DNA of 64,000 nt from CAVXXB01 sp963765585 (GTDB lineage: Bacteria > Calditrichota > Calditrichia > JAJRVZ01): contig CAVXXB010000005.1 of NCBI GenBank assembly GCA_963765585.1, forward strand, positions 1 to 64,000, in the 5' to 3' direction. Position 1 is the stretch's first letter. Each line of letters opens with the position of its first letter. Of the stretch, positions 27,309 through 36,071 are shown piece by piece. The position numbers and the translations under genes are program-made. The notes beneath the pieces are model-generated. The model saw nothing but the letters and a program-made list of their open reading frames with translations, made no database searches and was not told the origin of the DNA.

Positions 27309-28541
27309 CTATTGATTAATTGGTTTGCATTTTAGTTTTGTAACGAAAAAATAACTTGATAGAATGATCACGGTGACTGATAAATACACGAAAGTATACC
27401 CAATAAATGAAATTAAAAATCCGGCGAATAAGGGGAATAATGTAGTCATAATATTTCCGGCTCCAGAGATACCAGCATATACAGCGCGGTTTTCATTTGT
27501 GGATATTTCCAGCAATACGCCATTTACGGCCACTTTATAGACAGAAATAAAAATACCGGAAAAAATAAAAATAAATTGATATACCTGTTGAATATCCTTT
27601 AAAGTTAAACTGATCAAGGGCAATAAAGCCGCCAGAACCAAACTGAATTTTAAGAGATTTTTATACTGAAATCGTTTTGAATTTTTGAATAAAAATAACC
27701 CGGCCGCCAACATACCGATCGTGCGGAACAATAAATAGTCACCAATCATGTGGTAAGACAATCCAAAATTATCTTTAGCAAATAAGATAAAAAAGGGTAA
27801 TATACTTAAACCCAGCCCAAGACTATTTATGATCAATAAATAATATTTTAAATTGGCGTTTTTTTTAATTTCGGAGGGAATCTTACTAAAAAACTCCCAA
27901 AATCTCCGTTTCTTTTTGATAATTGATTTGACCTCATGGATATACCAGAAACCCAAAGAAGCGATAGCGAGTAACAATCCGGCGATTAAAAAAAGTATGC
28001 TGTAATTGATCGGAAATTCAAATGTGATCAATAACTCTCTTACAATCATTGCTGAGGCAAAGATGCCGATACTGTTAATAATCTCTTTTAGTGTAAAAAG
28101 TTTTTTTCTCTTATTCTCCTGAACTGATTTTCCCATGATATCAACATAGGAGACGTTTGCAAATGATCCGCTAAAAGAGAAAACAGAAATTAATAAGAAA
28201 ATCAAAATGATCAGCATTTGTCCACTGATCAGGTAGGCGATAAAAAAAATCAAAGCGAGACTTACCAAAGAAGCTACACGCAAATTTATTCCGATAAGCA
28301 GATATTTTTTCTTAAGAGAATAGTTTGATAAATAGCTGGCAAAAACCAGCTGAAAAAGACTCGAACCACCCAGCATGATCGCCGTCAGAATTCCCAAATG
28401 GATGGAATTCCCTCCGGCTTTAATTAACATGGACGGAATAATTGTATCCACATCCATGAAGTTTGAGGCCAGGGCAAGAAATGCCGAATGCCACAAAAAC
28501 GCTTTAAAATTTCTTTTCGAATTTTCCTCTGTCAATTCCAT
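27309..28541 (-). CDS. MFS transporter
   Basis: This 410-residue protein has about twelve hydrophobic helices: six, then a basic cytoplasmic loop around residues 200-220 (HEVKSIIKKKRRFWEF), then six more. This is the major facilitator layout. The N-terminus lacks a signal peptide. It is probably an exporter or permease with unknown substrate. Its start overlaps the end of the MBL-hydrolase gene by 10 bp and its stop lies 14 bp before the aminotransferase, so all three are probably translated from one mRNA. Confidence 0.8.
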   Translation of the reverse strand: MELTEENSKRNFKAFLWHSAFLALASNFMDVDTIIPSMLIKAGGNSIHLGILTAIMLGGSSLFQLVFASYLSNYSLKKKYLLIGINLRVASLVSLALIFFIAYLISGQMLIILIFLLISVFSFSGSFANVSYVDIMGKSVQENKRKKLFTLKEIINSIGIFASAMIVRELLITFEFPINYSILFLIAGLLLAIASLGFWYIHEVKSIIKKKRRFWEFFSKIPSEIKKNANLKYYLLIINSLGLGLSILPFFILFAKDNFGLSYHMIGDYLLFRTIGMLAAGLFLFKNSKRFQYKNLLKFSLVLAALLPLISLTLKDIQQVYQFIFIFSGIFISVYKVAVNGVLLEISTNENRAVYAGISGAGNIMTTLFPLFAGFLISFIGYTFVYLSVTVIILSSYFFVTKLKCKPINQ

Positions 28542-29179
28542 TCAATAATCACTTTTCCGGCACCGCCCTCAATATATTTTTCTGGGAATTGTTCTTTAAT
28601 TTCTGCAATATGTTGTGTGCAATGGGTCGGACATATTTTCTGAAAATCCTGAAATAATTTGTACTGATCAAACCCATGCAATCCACCGGCGATACCGTAA
28701 ATATTACCAAAATTCTGTATTGTTTTTAAAATTTTCTCCATGTTCGGATGTGAACAACCAACTATGATAAATAATCCTTTTTTCGTTTCCACCGCCAGAG
28801 ACTGTTCAATGTTTTCCAGTTCACCAGTCGTGTAAAAATGTTTAAATATTTCCTGCGGCTTTTTATAGTAAACGACATCTCTGGCAGATCGGACACCGCG
28901 AAATGACGTTGGCGCATGCAGGGTGACATCACTGTTTATATTTAAAAAATGCGATAGGCCACCAATATGGTCAAAATGGCAATGCGAGATAAACACATCG
29001 CTTATGATTAGTGGATCAATGTTCAGGGTTTGCATATTTTTAAGCAAAATTTCTCCATTGGCCCCGGTATCAAAAAGAATATTTTTTCCATATGCCTGTA
29101 TCAAGGCAGCAAATCCCCAATCTGGTTTTAAATCTATGTTGATTGATGTGTTATCGTAAATAATTTGTATTTTTATCAT
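28532..29179 (-). CDS. MBL-fold metallohydrolase
   Basis: This is a 215-residue metallo-beta-lactamase fold protein. ATG 29179 is preferred because it overlaps the preceding stop as ATGA; ATG 29194 is also in frame. Metal ligands are in SHCHFDHIGGL (H-x-H-x-D-H), GCSHPNMEKIL and the later GGLHGF. IIYDNTS, GFAALIQAYGKNILFDTG and THCTQHIAEIKEQF place it with the methanopterin-related aminobenzene-phosphate-synthase-like MBL proteins, whose true substrate is often unknown. It sits between a methyltransferase relic and an MFS exporter. Confidence 0.85.
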   Translation of the reverse strand: MIKIQIIYDNTSINIDLKPDWGFAALIQAYGKNILFDTGANGEILLKNMQTLNIDPLIISDVFISHCHFDHIGGLSHFLNINSDVTLHAPTSFRGVRSARDVVYYKKPQEIFKHFYTTGELENIEQSLAVETKKGLFIIVGCSHPNMEKILKTIQNFGNIYGIAGGLHGFDQYKLFQDFQKICPTHCTQHIAEIKEQFPEKYIEGGAGKVIIEWN

Positions 29180-29394
29180 AAAATCAGATTCCATTTTATT
29201 CCGCTTACAACCACAAACGATCCCTCACCATACCCCTCTTTTACTTCTTCTGGCTTTTTTATTTGATCAAGCATTTGAAAAATAGTTTGCGTATAACGTA
29301 AAGCGTAAAATTTTGATCGATAGGCATACTGATTTTGAACAAACCAATCCTCATATTGATCAAAATATTTTTCAAATGGTTCAGTTTTAGGCAT
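29176..29394 (-). pseudogene. SAM-methyltransferase with its catalytic core deleted
   Basis: The 72-residue ORF starts like a class I SAM-dependent methyltransferase: PFEKYFDQYEDWFVQNQYAY, then RSKFYAL. It jumps directly to the C-terminal end of the same family (TIFQMLDQIKKPEEVKEGYG, then EGSFVVVSG). The SAM-binding glycine motif and everything between are missing, about 120-140 residues compared with full-length members. The frame is intact, so a short protein could be made but cannot be a methyltransferase. It lies 11 bp after the cupin gene and overlaps the MBL gene. Confidence 0.7.
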
Positions 29395-29405
29395 TATCTA
29401 TTCTT

Positions 29406-29717
29406 TTAGTGCCAGATAACCAGTATTTCAGCACCGGTTTTTGAAGTAAAGGGCCCATGAGTCATATTAGAATGAATCAACTGGTATGTCCCCTGGTTAA
29501 AAACTTTTCCATTAATTTCATATTGACCCTTTAATATAAAATGCTGCTCATTCTTGATATGGCAATGATCCTCCATTTTAAAATCCTTTGGAATCTGTAG
29601 AATCACAGTACGACCACCTTCATCATCTCGCAGTACTTTAATTTTCGTACCCTGTGGATAATTTTCAGCATACTCCTGCCATTCCATAGAGTTACAGTTT
29701 ACAATCATGTCTAACAT
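29406..29717 (-). CDS. Small cupin-domain protein
   Basis: This 103-residue cytoplasmic single-cupin protein starts at ATG 29717 behind CTGGAGGTC. Motif 1 is MEDHCHIKNEQHFILKGQYE, giving H-x-H and a following E/H. Motif 2 is NQGTYQLIHSNMTHGPF. The KVLRDDEGGRTVILQIP opening strand matches short cupins. Function is unknown; it may be a metal-dependent sensor or isomerase-like protein. It is the first intact gene of the tight cupin-MT-MBL-MFS-aminotransferase series. Confidence 0.75.
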   Translation of the reverse strand: MLDMIVNCNSMEWQEYAENYPQGTKIKVLRDDEGGRTVILQIPKDFKMEDHCHIKNEQHFILKGQYEINGKVFNQGTYQLIHSNMTHGPFTSKTGAEILVIWH

Positions 29718-29739
29718 GTTGACCTCCAGTTTATTGATT

Positions 29740-29886
29740 TCATATGATTATTCTGTTTTTTCGAGGCTTTATTATATTAGATGACAAATTTGTTAAATTG
29801 ATGCAACGTTTATTAAGGTATCTTAACATTTTTGTTATTTTTTCAATCTCGAATTCCATTTTTTTCTTCTGTTCTTCGGTCAGCAT
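29740..29886 (-). CDS. Small coiled-coil ORF of 48 residues
   Basis: ATG 29886 is preceded by AAAAGGATT, a reasonable ribosome site. The product is MLTEEQKKKMEFEIEKITK, then MLRYLNKRCINLTNLSSN and a basic tail KPRKNRIII. The first 25 residues have heptad-like spacing. It lies between the psd and cupin genes on the same strand. It may be real or the N-terminal part of a decayed gene. No family was recognised. Confidence 0.4.
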   Translation of the reverse strand: MLTEEQKKKMEFEIEKITKMLRYLNKRCINLTNLSSNIIKPRKNRIII

Positions 29887-29952
29887 GTATAATCCTTTTC
29901 CCCGTCAATGATAGCAATGTTGTTTTCGATAAAGTTAAGGTTTTAGTGCAAT

Positions 29953-30595
29953 TTAGAGTTCTCCAATAATCGTTTCTCCGGCTTTTACTCTCTCATTTAT
30001 CTGAACATTTATCTTTGTTGATAATGGGAGAAATACATCTAACCGAGAACCGTATTTTATCATCCCAAACCGTTCTCCACATCTTACTTCATCTCCTATT
30101 TTCAAATTATTAACAATACGGCGGGCAATAAGACCGGCAATCTGTTTAAACAATATTTTGTCTTGAGACGTTTTAATACCGATAATCGATTGCTCATTCA
30201 ACTCGGAAGATTTATCCTTGTAAGCAGACTTTAAATTTCCCCGCTTTATGCTCTAAATATTCCACTTTTCCCGAAACAGGTATACGGTTTACATGCACAT
30301 TAAAGATTGACATAAAAATGCTTACCATTAATGCTTTCCCGTGAAGATATCTATTTTCTTCAACTTCGCTAATTTTGATTATCTTGCCATCTGCCGGAGA
30401 AATTACTACTTTTTTTCTTTCCGGGACTTTCCGCTCCGGATCTCTAAAAAAGAAAAAATGAAAAACAAAAAATACACTGGTAATTGCCAATAATATTTTT
30501 GATAGATTTGATGTATAGAAAATCAAGAGCAGTACAAATCCCGCAAGAAGAAGACCATTATATAAAATGATAGTATACCCATTTTTGTTAATCAT
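29953..30595 (-). CDS. psd: Phosphatidylserine decarboxylase, short form (one frameshift)
   Basis: ATG 30595 overlaps the DUF6125 stop as ATGA. The N-terminal part has two hydrophobic helices and FFFRDPERKVPERKKVVISP, DGKIIKI and IFMSIFNVHVNRIPVSGKVE. A one-base shift near 30205 then leads to KDKSSELNEQS and the C-terminal part with FGMIKYGSRLDVFLP, which contains the Gly-Ser bond where the pyruvoyl enzyme self-cleaves. Length, about 213 residues, is that of the short bacterial/archaeal-type Psd. It makes phosphatidylethanolamine at the inner membrane. The family is clear; the shift is probably an artefact. Confidence 0.88.
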
Positions 30596-31119
30596 AAAAA
30601 ACTCACGTTTTCTTGACTTAATGTAAATTCCCAGGCACAAAAGAAATCGACAATTTCATCCGGTGGGCAGGAGACGCATTTTGTTTTGATTCTTGGATCG
30701 ATTGTCTTTGCGAACTGGCTAAATTCCACGATTCCCACTTGTTTGCAAGGAAAATCGGGTAAATTTTTCTGCCGTCGTGTTTTTTGAACGCGGCATTCTA
30801 TCATTTTGAATATCAACATATTATCATCTAACCATTCAATCTTTTGCTTATTAATAGCGACATATAGACGGTATTGAAAAGCCTTCTCCAGTGCTTTTAG
30901 CCCGCCATTGGGCGGGATATCAAATTCCTTCATAATTCTTCTGGCTTCGGAGACAGCAAATCGTTCCCAGGATATCGCATCAAGTTCCATGGCTGCATCC
31001 ATACCGTACTTTTCTTCTGCCGCTAAAAACCAGCATCCGTCATGGGCCAGCCAGTTTTTTGCATAAACTTCGATTAATCTGAGCAATTCCTGATGCGAGA
31101 GATTTTGAATTTGATCCAT
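30592..31119 (-). CDS. DUF6125 family protein
   Basis: This is a 175-residue soluble protein. Conserved stretches are LSHQELLRLIEVYAKNWLAH, DGCWFLAAEEKYGMDAAMEL, MIECRVQKTRRQKNLPDFPC and FAKTIDPRIKTKCVSCPPDE. Several Cys residues (DGCWF, ECRVQ, FPCKQ, CVSC) could form a metal or cluster site. This matches DUF6125 (formerly 'cytosolic protein') of anaerobes, of unknown function. It is translationally coupled to psd by an ATGA overlap and follows the DUF89 gene by 48 bp. Confidence 0.75.
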   Translation of the reverse strand: MDQIQNLSHQELLRLIEVYAKNWLAHDGCWFLAAEEKYGMDAAMELDAISWERFAVSEARRIMKEFDIPPNGGLKALEKAFQYRLYVAINKQKIEWLDDNMLIFKMIECRVQKTRRQKNLPDFPCKQVGIVEFSQFAKTIDPRIKTKCVSCPPDEIVDFFCAWEFTLSQENVSFL

Positions 31120-31167
31120 CGGGGTTTCCTAAAAGTTTGAATTCTTTTACTTGTTGCTATTTAAATA

Positions 31168-32034
31168 TTAGTATTTTTGTTCGATTCTGCTTAAACCATG
31201 TTTAACAATAAAATCTCCATTTTTCGCACCCAGTCGTATGGCAATAAGATTACATTTACTGACGAATAAAAAATAAATATTTCCGGGGACATCAATTAAT
31301 CCTTCTAAATTACCCTGTCCTTTAGAAATAATGACGTCAGCCTCATTAAAAACTTGCTTGAATTCATCCGATGTCGATTCCCAGACTGCACCGGGTGCAT
31401 TGTCTCCGGTAGTTATAATTTTTGTAAGTTTATCCATTCCAACCAGTAATGCATCGTCCATGGTAATATCATTAATTACCGGGCCACCACGTACAGCGAA
31501 ATAGGTATCCGGTACATTAATATGTGTGATGAAGAGTTTATCGAAAACGATCTCACCGCAATTATCTCCGATATAGAGCAGACTTTTAGCCGATTTTAAA
31601 TCCTCCTTCAATTTTTGCGAATCATCTATGGCTATATTCGCACTTATTACCCGATTTAGAGTATCCATAAGGTCAAATTGATGTTGCGATCCAAAATCAA
31701 TTACATTCCCGGCGATAGCGAGCCGCATTGCGGTATCAAAAGAGTCATCCGCGGCCATGACCATCTTTTCAAGATCCGGGTACATTCCGAGGACCTTTCG
31801 ATTGTATTCGTTTTTTATTTCACTATATGGATCCGGATTGTTCAGTTCCTCCCGGATCATCCGGTGAATTTCCCGTCCTAATACCGGAGGAGATTGCTGA
31901 AAGTCAGCTTCTGCTAAAAAGACCAAAAGACGACGCATTGCCGGTTCTCTGGCATTTTCCGGAAGAACGCCTGTCTTTAATAACTTTAGAAAATTGTTAA
32001 CAATGCACGGGATGCAGTCTAATTTAATGTTCAT
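31168..32034 (-). CDS. DUF89 / ARMT1-like metal-dependent phosphatase
   Basis: This is a 288-residue protein. The start is put at ATG 32034 (MNIKLDCIPCIV), where DUF89 homology begins and GGAAG lies just upstream, although the frame is open further 5' through the end of the ATPase gene. DUF89 hallmarks are LDCIPC, LLYIGDNCGEIVFDKLFI (the D-N-x-x-E metal site), RGGPVINDITMDDA and ISKGQGNLEGL. DUF89 enzymes dephosphorylate damaged phospho-metabolites (house-cleaning). An alternative ATGA stop-start arrangement at 32031-32034 would couple it to the upstream ATPase. Confidence 0.85.
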   Translation of the reverse strand: MNIKLDCIPCIVNNFLKLLKTGVLPENAREPAMRRLLVFLAEADFQQSPPVLGREIHRMIREELNNPDPYSEIKNEYNRKVLGMYPDLEKMVMAADDSFDTAMRLAIAGNVIDFGSQHQFDLMDTLNRVISANIAIDDSQKLKEDLKSAKSLLYIGDNCGEIVFDKLFITHINVPDTYFAVRGGPVINDITMDDALLVGMDKLTKIITTGDNAPGAVWESTSDEFKQVFNEADVIISKGQGNLEGLIDVPGNIYFLFVSKCNLIAIRLGAKNGDFIVKHGLSRIEQKY

Positions 32035-32730
32035 ATCTTCCTGATAATTGGCGGGAAGGAGTGACGTGATTTTTGAATCGTGAGTCAGGTGTGCGTTTAT
32101 TAGCTCCTCTGGAAGCGGTGTCTCGATTTCATCTTGGACAAAAGGAACTTCTTTCATTTTCAATATTTTTAAACTTAAGTGCATGATTCCTGTCCCATGT
32201 ACATATATCACATTATCCGCCGCATTTTGTATTTCATTCATTTTATCGGTAAAAATATTATTTGAGAAACTGAACAGAAAATGTCGCGTGTCTTTTACCA
32301 TCGCAAGATATTTATTGAATATATCAGTACTGTATGTTCTGGAGTAGAGTAGCATATTCAGAGCATGTCATATGAGTCATAATCCCCAAATCAGATTGTG
32401 GTAACATATTTTGAGCTTTTCTAAGGTTGCTTCAAATACATCTGGTTTGAGAAGATTCGCTTGCAATTCATCATGACCGGTCTTTTCAAAATCTTTCATT
32501 TTGGGATCAAAATCGATATAAACAATTTTTCCGGCAATACTATCTGTACTCACATTGTGATATGAAAAAAGTTTTTCAGCATGCTCCCGATTATAATTAG
32601 TCAGGATATGGATAAGCGATCCTCCTTTGTTCAACCATGAAGCGGCAATCATACTGCTAATCAACTCTTTTGCAGCTCCGGCAGGACCGGCTATAATTGT
32701 ACTGGATGGCACGCGAATACCATCTGGCAT
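32035..32730 (-). CDS. RecA/KaiC-like P-loop ATPase (frameshifted)
   Basis: The first part (32730-32377) reads MPDGIRVPSSTIIAGPAGAA, KELISSMIAASWL, then IHILTNYNREHAEKLFSYHN, KIVYIDFDPKMKDFEKTGHD and ELQANLLKPD. A shift near 32390, and probably a second near 32360, moves the frame. The C-terminal part (LNMLLYSRTYSTDIFNKYL, VKDTRHFLFSFSNNIFTDKM, VPFVQDEIETPLPEELINAH) then runs on into the DUF89 frame. The Walker A is atypical (GPAGAAKE, lacking GKT/S), so nucleotide binding is uncertain. Gas-vesicle/KaiC-like ATPases of anaerobes have this organisation. It sits between the J-domain and DUF89 genes. Confidence 0.65.
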
Positions 32731-32813
32731 TAAATCAGCCTAACCAATCTTGTGATATCTCAAATGTCTTCATTTATTGTTGCCTTTTAAATATGAAACA
32801 GAATAACTTGTCA

Positions 32814-33125
32814 TTAACTCCAAATCGGATCATCACCGAATCTTTCATACCAAAACTTTATAGGATTTCCAGAACCCGGACTGGTTTCTAATTCTTCCTC
32901 TTTAAAAGAAAACGTGTAATTTTCACAATAAGCCAGTAGAATTCTGTATGACATAATGATTCTCCGGGTTTTCTTATTACAGATTTCTTTTTTTCCCCTG
33001 CATCTATCCGGATGCCATTGGAATAGTAAATCTTTGTAGATTTTCTTTATTTCAATTAGAGAAGCTTGCTCAGGGATATTTAATATTTCTAAAGCACTTT
33101 TAATTTCATCGATGCTATATTTCAT
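32814..33125 (-). CDS. J-domain (DnaJ-like) protein
   Basis: This 103-residue protein has an N-terminal J domain: IKSALEILNIPEQASLIEIK, YKDLLFQWHPDRCRGKKEIC with the obligatory HPD, then SYRILLAYCENYTF. The C-terminal 30 residues (ELETSPGSGNPIKFWYERFG) are not part of the J domain. No G/F or zinc-finger region is present, so it is a type III co-chaperone stimulating a DnaK-like Hsp70 for particular clients. It heads the second (-) transcription unit, just after the 33157-33186 terminator. Confidence 0.85.
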   Translation of the reverse strand: MKYSIDEIKSALEILNIPEQASLIEIKKIYKDLLFQWHPDRCRGKKEICNKKTRRIIMSYRILLAYCENYTFSFKEEELETSPGSGNPIKFWYERFGDDPIWS

Positions 33126-33156
33126 GACTTTCTCAAATTTTAAATTATTTGAGTGT

Positions 33157-33186
33157 GAAAAGCCTCTGGCGGGATTCAGAGGCTTT
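33157..33186 (-). terminator. Terminator of the DUF134-DUF5320 unit
   Basis: On the minus strand AGCCTCTG-AATCCCGC-CAGAGGCT is followed by TTT. It separates the DUF5320 gene from the J-domain gene. Stem and loop are very similar to 25922-25952. Confidence 0.75.
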
Positions 33187-33197
33187 AAGGCAGCTGA

Positions 33198-33239
33198 TTA
33201 ATACTTCCCTATAAAATCCATCCTGCAAAATGAATACAA
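33198..33239 (-). other. Vestigial FIGKY peptide tail before terminator
   Basis: Directly after the DUF5320 stop the same frame reads LYSFCRMDFIGKY-TAA (33198). The DFIGKY-stop-terminator arrangement copies the end of the small peptide gene at 25955. There is no signal sequence and no good start, so this is probably a relic. Confidence 0.4.
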
Positions 33240-33557
33240 TTATTTTTCATCTTCTTTAGAATTTAGGTTATCTAAACGTTTCAGAATAGATGATAAGGTA
33301 TTCTTTAACTCCCGCACTTCCGATTTAATGGTGCCCAGTTCATCTGCAGGACTCAGCGATTCACGCATATCTTCCGGTGCAGCAGCCGGTCTTGACCAGA
33401 AAAAGCCCCTTCCGCGGCCGCGAAAGCCGCGTCCCAATCCTCCTCCCCCGCCGGTACCTTTTGTATATCCGGGACTATCATAACCAGCCCCGTATCCCAA
33501 TTGTCTTCCGGTCATCGGGCCTTCGCCCAATGGGCCTGTACGATTTCCTCGTGGCAT
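33240..33557 (-). CDS. DUF5320 family protein
   Basis: This is a 105-residue protein. The N-terminus MPRGNRTGPLGEGPMTGRQL, then GYGAGYDSPGY, is the DUF5320 signature. A glycine/arginine-rich stretch follows (GGGGGLGRGFRGRGRGFFW), and the last 40 residues form a likely coiled coil (LGTIKSEVRELKNTLSSILK). It starts at ATG 33557 behind AAGGAGG. The family accompanies NifX-like and MinD/ferredoxin ATPases in anaerobes and has no established function. It is the last gene of the DUF134 unit. Confidence 0.85.
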   Translation of the reverse strand: MPRGNRTGPLGEGPMTGRQLGYGAGYDSPGYTKGTGGGGGLGRGFRGRGRGFFWSRPAAAPEDMRESLSPADELGTIKSEVRELKNTLSSILKRLDNLNSKEDEK

Positions 33558-33587
33558 AATATCCTCCTTCTTTATTTTAATAGTTTA

Positions 33588-33932
33588 TTACAACGCCTGT
33601 TCTTTTAACAGGCCATTTCTGAATGAATCCAAAGCTTCATGAACACTTAATTTGTTGGCTCCGATAAAAACTTTAATACCCATTTTTTCTATAACGGACG
33701 CTGCATTACCTCCGGGTCCGTTGCCGGTTATAAGCACATCAGGATGTAACTCAAATAATTTTTGTGCCGTCTGCGGGCCGGCGCCGTGGGCTTCGTTTGC
33801 GATGGCATGATTATCAAAAGTTGAAACTTTATCTTCCTCATCATCATAAATGAAGAGATATTCTGTTCTTCCAAATCTGGGATCTATCATAGAGTCCCAT
33901 TCGGTACCTTTACTTGTGAATACGATTTTCAT
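33588..33932 (-). CDS. NifX/NifB-type dinitrogenase-cofactor-domain protein
   Basis: This 114-residue single-domain Nitro_FeMo-Co protein (PF02579) contains MIDPRFGRTEYLFIYDDEED, the GAGPQTAQKLFELHPDVLIT segment and GNGPGGNAASVIEKMGIKVF. Such stand-alone proteins bind iron-sulfur or metal-cluster precursors; no nitrogenase genes are present in this window. Its leader (about 33933-34020) is nearly identical to the leader of the paralogue at 36072-36413. Confidence 0.85.
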   Translation of the reverse strand: MKIVFTSKGTEWDSMIDPRFGRTEYLFIYDDEEDKVSTFDNHAIANEAHGAGPQTAQKLFELHPDVLITGNGPGGNAASVIEKMGIKVFIGANKLSVHEALDSFRNGLLKEQAL

Positions 33933-33998
33933 TTCTGTTTTCCTTTTGTCATATATGGTTTAGTTATTATTTTATTTCGGTACTGGGCTCTCGGCACT

Positions 33999-34130
33999 CG
34001 CCACTCGTCTATCGCAGAGCTTGCTGAGAATTAGAGATTAGATCTGTAATTCCCAATTCCTAATTCCTAATTTCTCATCTCTCATTTCTAATTTCTAATT
34101 GCTTTTCCTGCGCCTCTGCGTGAGAAATCT
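33999..34130. repeat. CTCGGCACTCG / inverted-repeat element, copy 2
   Basis: Between the MinD-type and NifX-type genes lie GGGCTCTCGGCACTCGCC (33976-33993), GAGATTAGAT text and GCGCCTCTGCGTGAG. The same order is found at about 36461-36635 and, without the first part, at 1789-1944. Confidence 0.6.
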
Positions 34131-34139
34131 ATAAATCGA

Positions 34140-35019
34140 TCAGGTTAATACGATCTCCTTTATTTTATCCCAACTGTCGGTCAGGATGGGTACAATTTTG
34201 CTGTTATGGTATTCCACAATGGTCTGACCATTGACCATTGATTCTGTAAAAGATTCATCATAGGGTAAACTGGAAATATGATAAATATTTTCTTCCATAA
34301 GAAACTGCTTAATTTCTGAATACACCTGCGGATTGATGTCTGATTTATTTATGATGCAGGCCGCCTTTATATTGAATTTTTTTACTAATTGATACACCCG
34401 CTTTAAATCATGCAGTCCGGAAAGGGTGGGTTCCGTGACCAGGACAGCAAGATGTGCCCCGGAAAGGGAAGACACCACCGGACATCCGATGCCCGGCGAC
34501 CCATCAACTAATACAATATCCCGGTTTGTCTCTTCAGCGAGGGATTTAGCCTCATTTTTTACTTTGGCCACAAGTTTACCGGAATTTTCAGCACCAATGC
34601 CAAGGCGGGCATGCACCATTGAACTTCCTGTTTTTGTTGTAGAAATATACCATTTGCCCACATTCTGGTCATCCATCGAAATGGCATCTGCCGGACAAAC
34701 TCGCGGACAATATCCACATCCTTCACAATTCAATGGTTCAATGATGTACTGGTCATTAATAACAGGAATGGCATCAAAGCGGCAGATTTCTGCACATGCG
34801 CCGCAATTGGTGCATTTTTCGGGATCTATTTTCGCCAGCAGACCGCTATAAAAATCCTCCGCTTTATTGAAATCGGGTTGCATCAAAAGATGCATATCGG
34901 CCGCATCCACATCGCAATCGGCCACCACAATATCCGTCACCGCCCAAATATGAAAAAGAAGCTGTGATGGATGTTTTGCCTGTACCGCCTTTACCTGAGA
35001 TGACAACAATTTCTTTCAT
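34140..35019 (-). CDS. MinD/Mrp-superfamily ATPase with ferredoxin insert (one frameshift)
   Basis: The start is at ATG 35019: MKEIVVISGKGGTGKTSITA with the deviant Walker A GKGGTGKT. A one-base shift near 34960 separates this from AVTDIVVADCDVDAADMHLL. Two [4Fe-4S] motifs follow, CTNCGACAEICRFDAIPV and CEGCGYCPRVCPADAISM. The switch II region is VLVDGSPGIGCPVVSSLSGA, then LVTEPTLSGLHDLKRVYQL. About 292 residues. This matches the 'MinD superfamily P-loop ATPase with inserted ferredoxin domain', thought to load or transfer Fe-S clusters. It is the paralogue of 35211-36064. Confidence 0.88.
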
Positions 35020-35210
35020 TTATCACCTACTGTCTGCAATTTAACTAGTGTAAAAAATAACCACAGAGCACACAGAGTGTTTTCTTTCTTTCATGTTTCT
35101 AAACTTAGTCATGATCTTCCTCAACACAATTCTTGTCAAACGCAGAGATGCTGAGTTCGCAGAGCTCCGCAGAATATTAAAAATTTCACACATTCTATAT
35201 ATAACTGTTG

Positions 35211-36064
35211 TCACCATTTTAATTCAAAGAGATAGTTCTCAATGTTTTTTAATTGCTCTTTTACTTCCGGGATCTCTTTGTAAATCAACTCCCCGCGTGA
35301 ATAAAGTTCCGCTATACGGCGGTCATTGTGAATTTTAGCCAGAATGGGAATATTCTCTTTTTGGCAATAATTAAGTACTTCATCATTTCCGATACCGTAA
35401 CGATTGATAACGACACCAAATTTTTGTTCAATTCCCTGACGGTATCAACTGCAAGTTTTAGATCATGTAATCCAAAAGGCGTTGGTTCGGTTACCAGAAT
35501 GACAAAATCGGAATCCTTTACTGCCTCAATAACCGGACAGGAAGTTCCCGGCGGCGAATCATAAATTTTTATAAATCTATCGGAAAAATGTGTTTCAATA
35601 TATTTGTTCGTTTGTGCAATCAGGGGAACCGCCTGTTCCTGACCAATATCCAGTCTACTCTCAATAAAGGACAATTCTGCCATTTTGAAAATGTTTTAAC
35701 TCACCCATTTTTTGTGGAACCATGGGCAGGGCAGAATCGGGACATAATTCGGAACAGGCATAACAGCTATGGCATAATTCCGGGAAGAACCATGATCTGT
35801 GTTCCAAGTTGTAGTATCAGCATGAAAATTACAACTTCCTGGCATGATCCCGCATAGTGAGCATTCCCCTGCCATTCAGGGATCATTTTAAATTTATCTT
35901 CTTCGTGAATGGACGGTGCCTTTTATGAATATTCCGGAGTTCGGTTCTTCCACATCCAGATCAGTTAAAACAACCTCATTTTTTCCGGAAAGATAACTGG
36001 CCAAATTTGTAGATAAGGTTGTTTTACCGGTTCCGCCTTTTCCGCTGGCAATGGCAATTTTCAT
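35211..36064 (-). CDS. MinD/Mrp-superfamily ATPase with degraded ferredoxin insert (frameshifted)
   Basis: ATG 36064 gives MKIAIASGKGGTGKTTLSTN, then VVLTDLDVEEPN. The middle is scattered over frames (IHEEDKFKMIPEW, CSLCG, LCHSCYACSELCPDSALPMV). From 35683 the frame reads FIESRLDIGQEQAVPLI, IYDSPPGTSCPVIEAVKDSD and LVTEPTPFGLHDLKLAVDTV. After another shift near 35435 it ends INRYGIGNDEVLNYCQKENI, then LKNIENYLFELKW-TGA at 35211. At least three one-base shifts. If real they inactivate it; if artefacts it is a second Fe-S ATPase acting as a pair with 34140-35019. Confidence 0.8.
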
Positions 36065-36071
36065 ATTATTC

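Noticed and set aside
31168..32355. A single-frame fusion of the RecA-like ATPase C-terminus with DUF89
   Set aside because: DUF89 homology starts at MNIKLDCIPC with its own ribosome site, and the neighbouring frame offers an ATGA stop-start. The fusion is best explained by a one-base shift in an error-rich sequence.
35093..35338. An 81-codon plus-strand ORF
   Set aside because: It lies in repeat text and antisense to the MinD-type ATPase 3' end, with no homology features.
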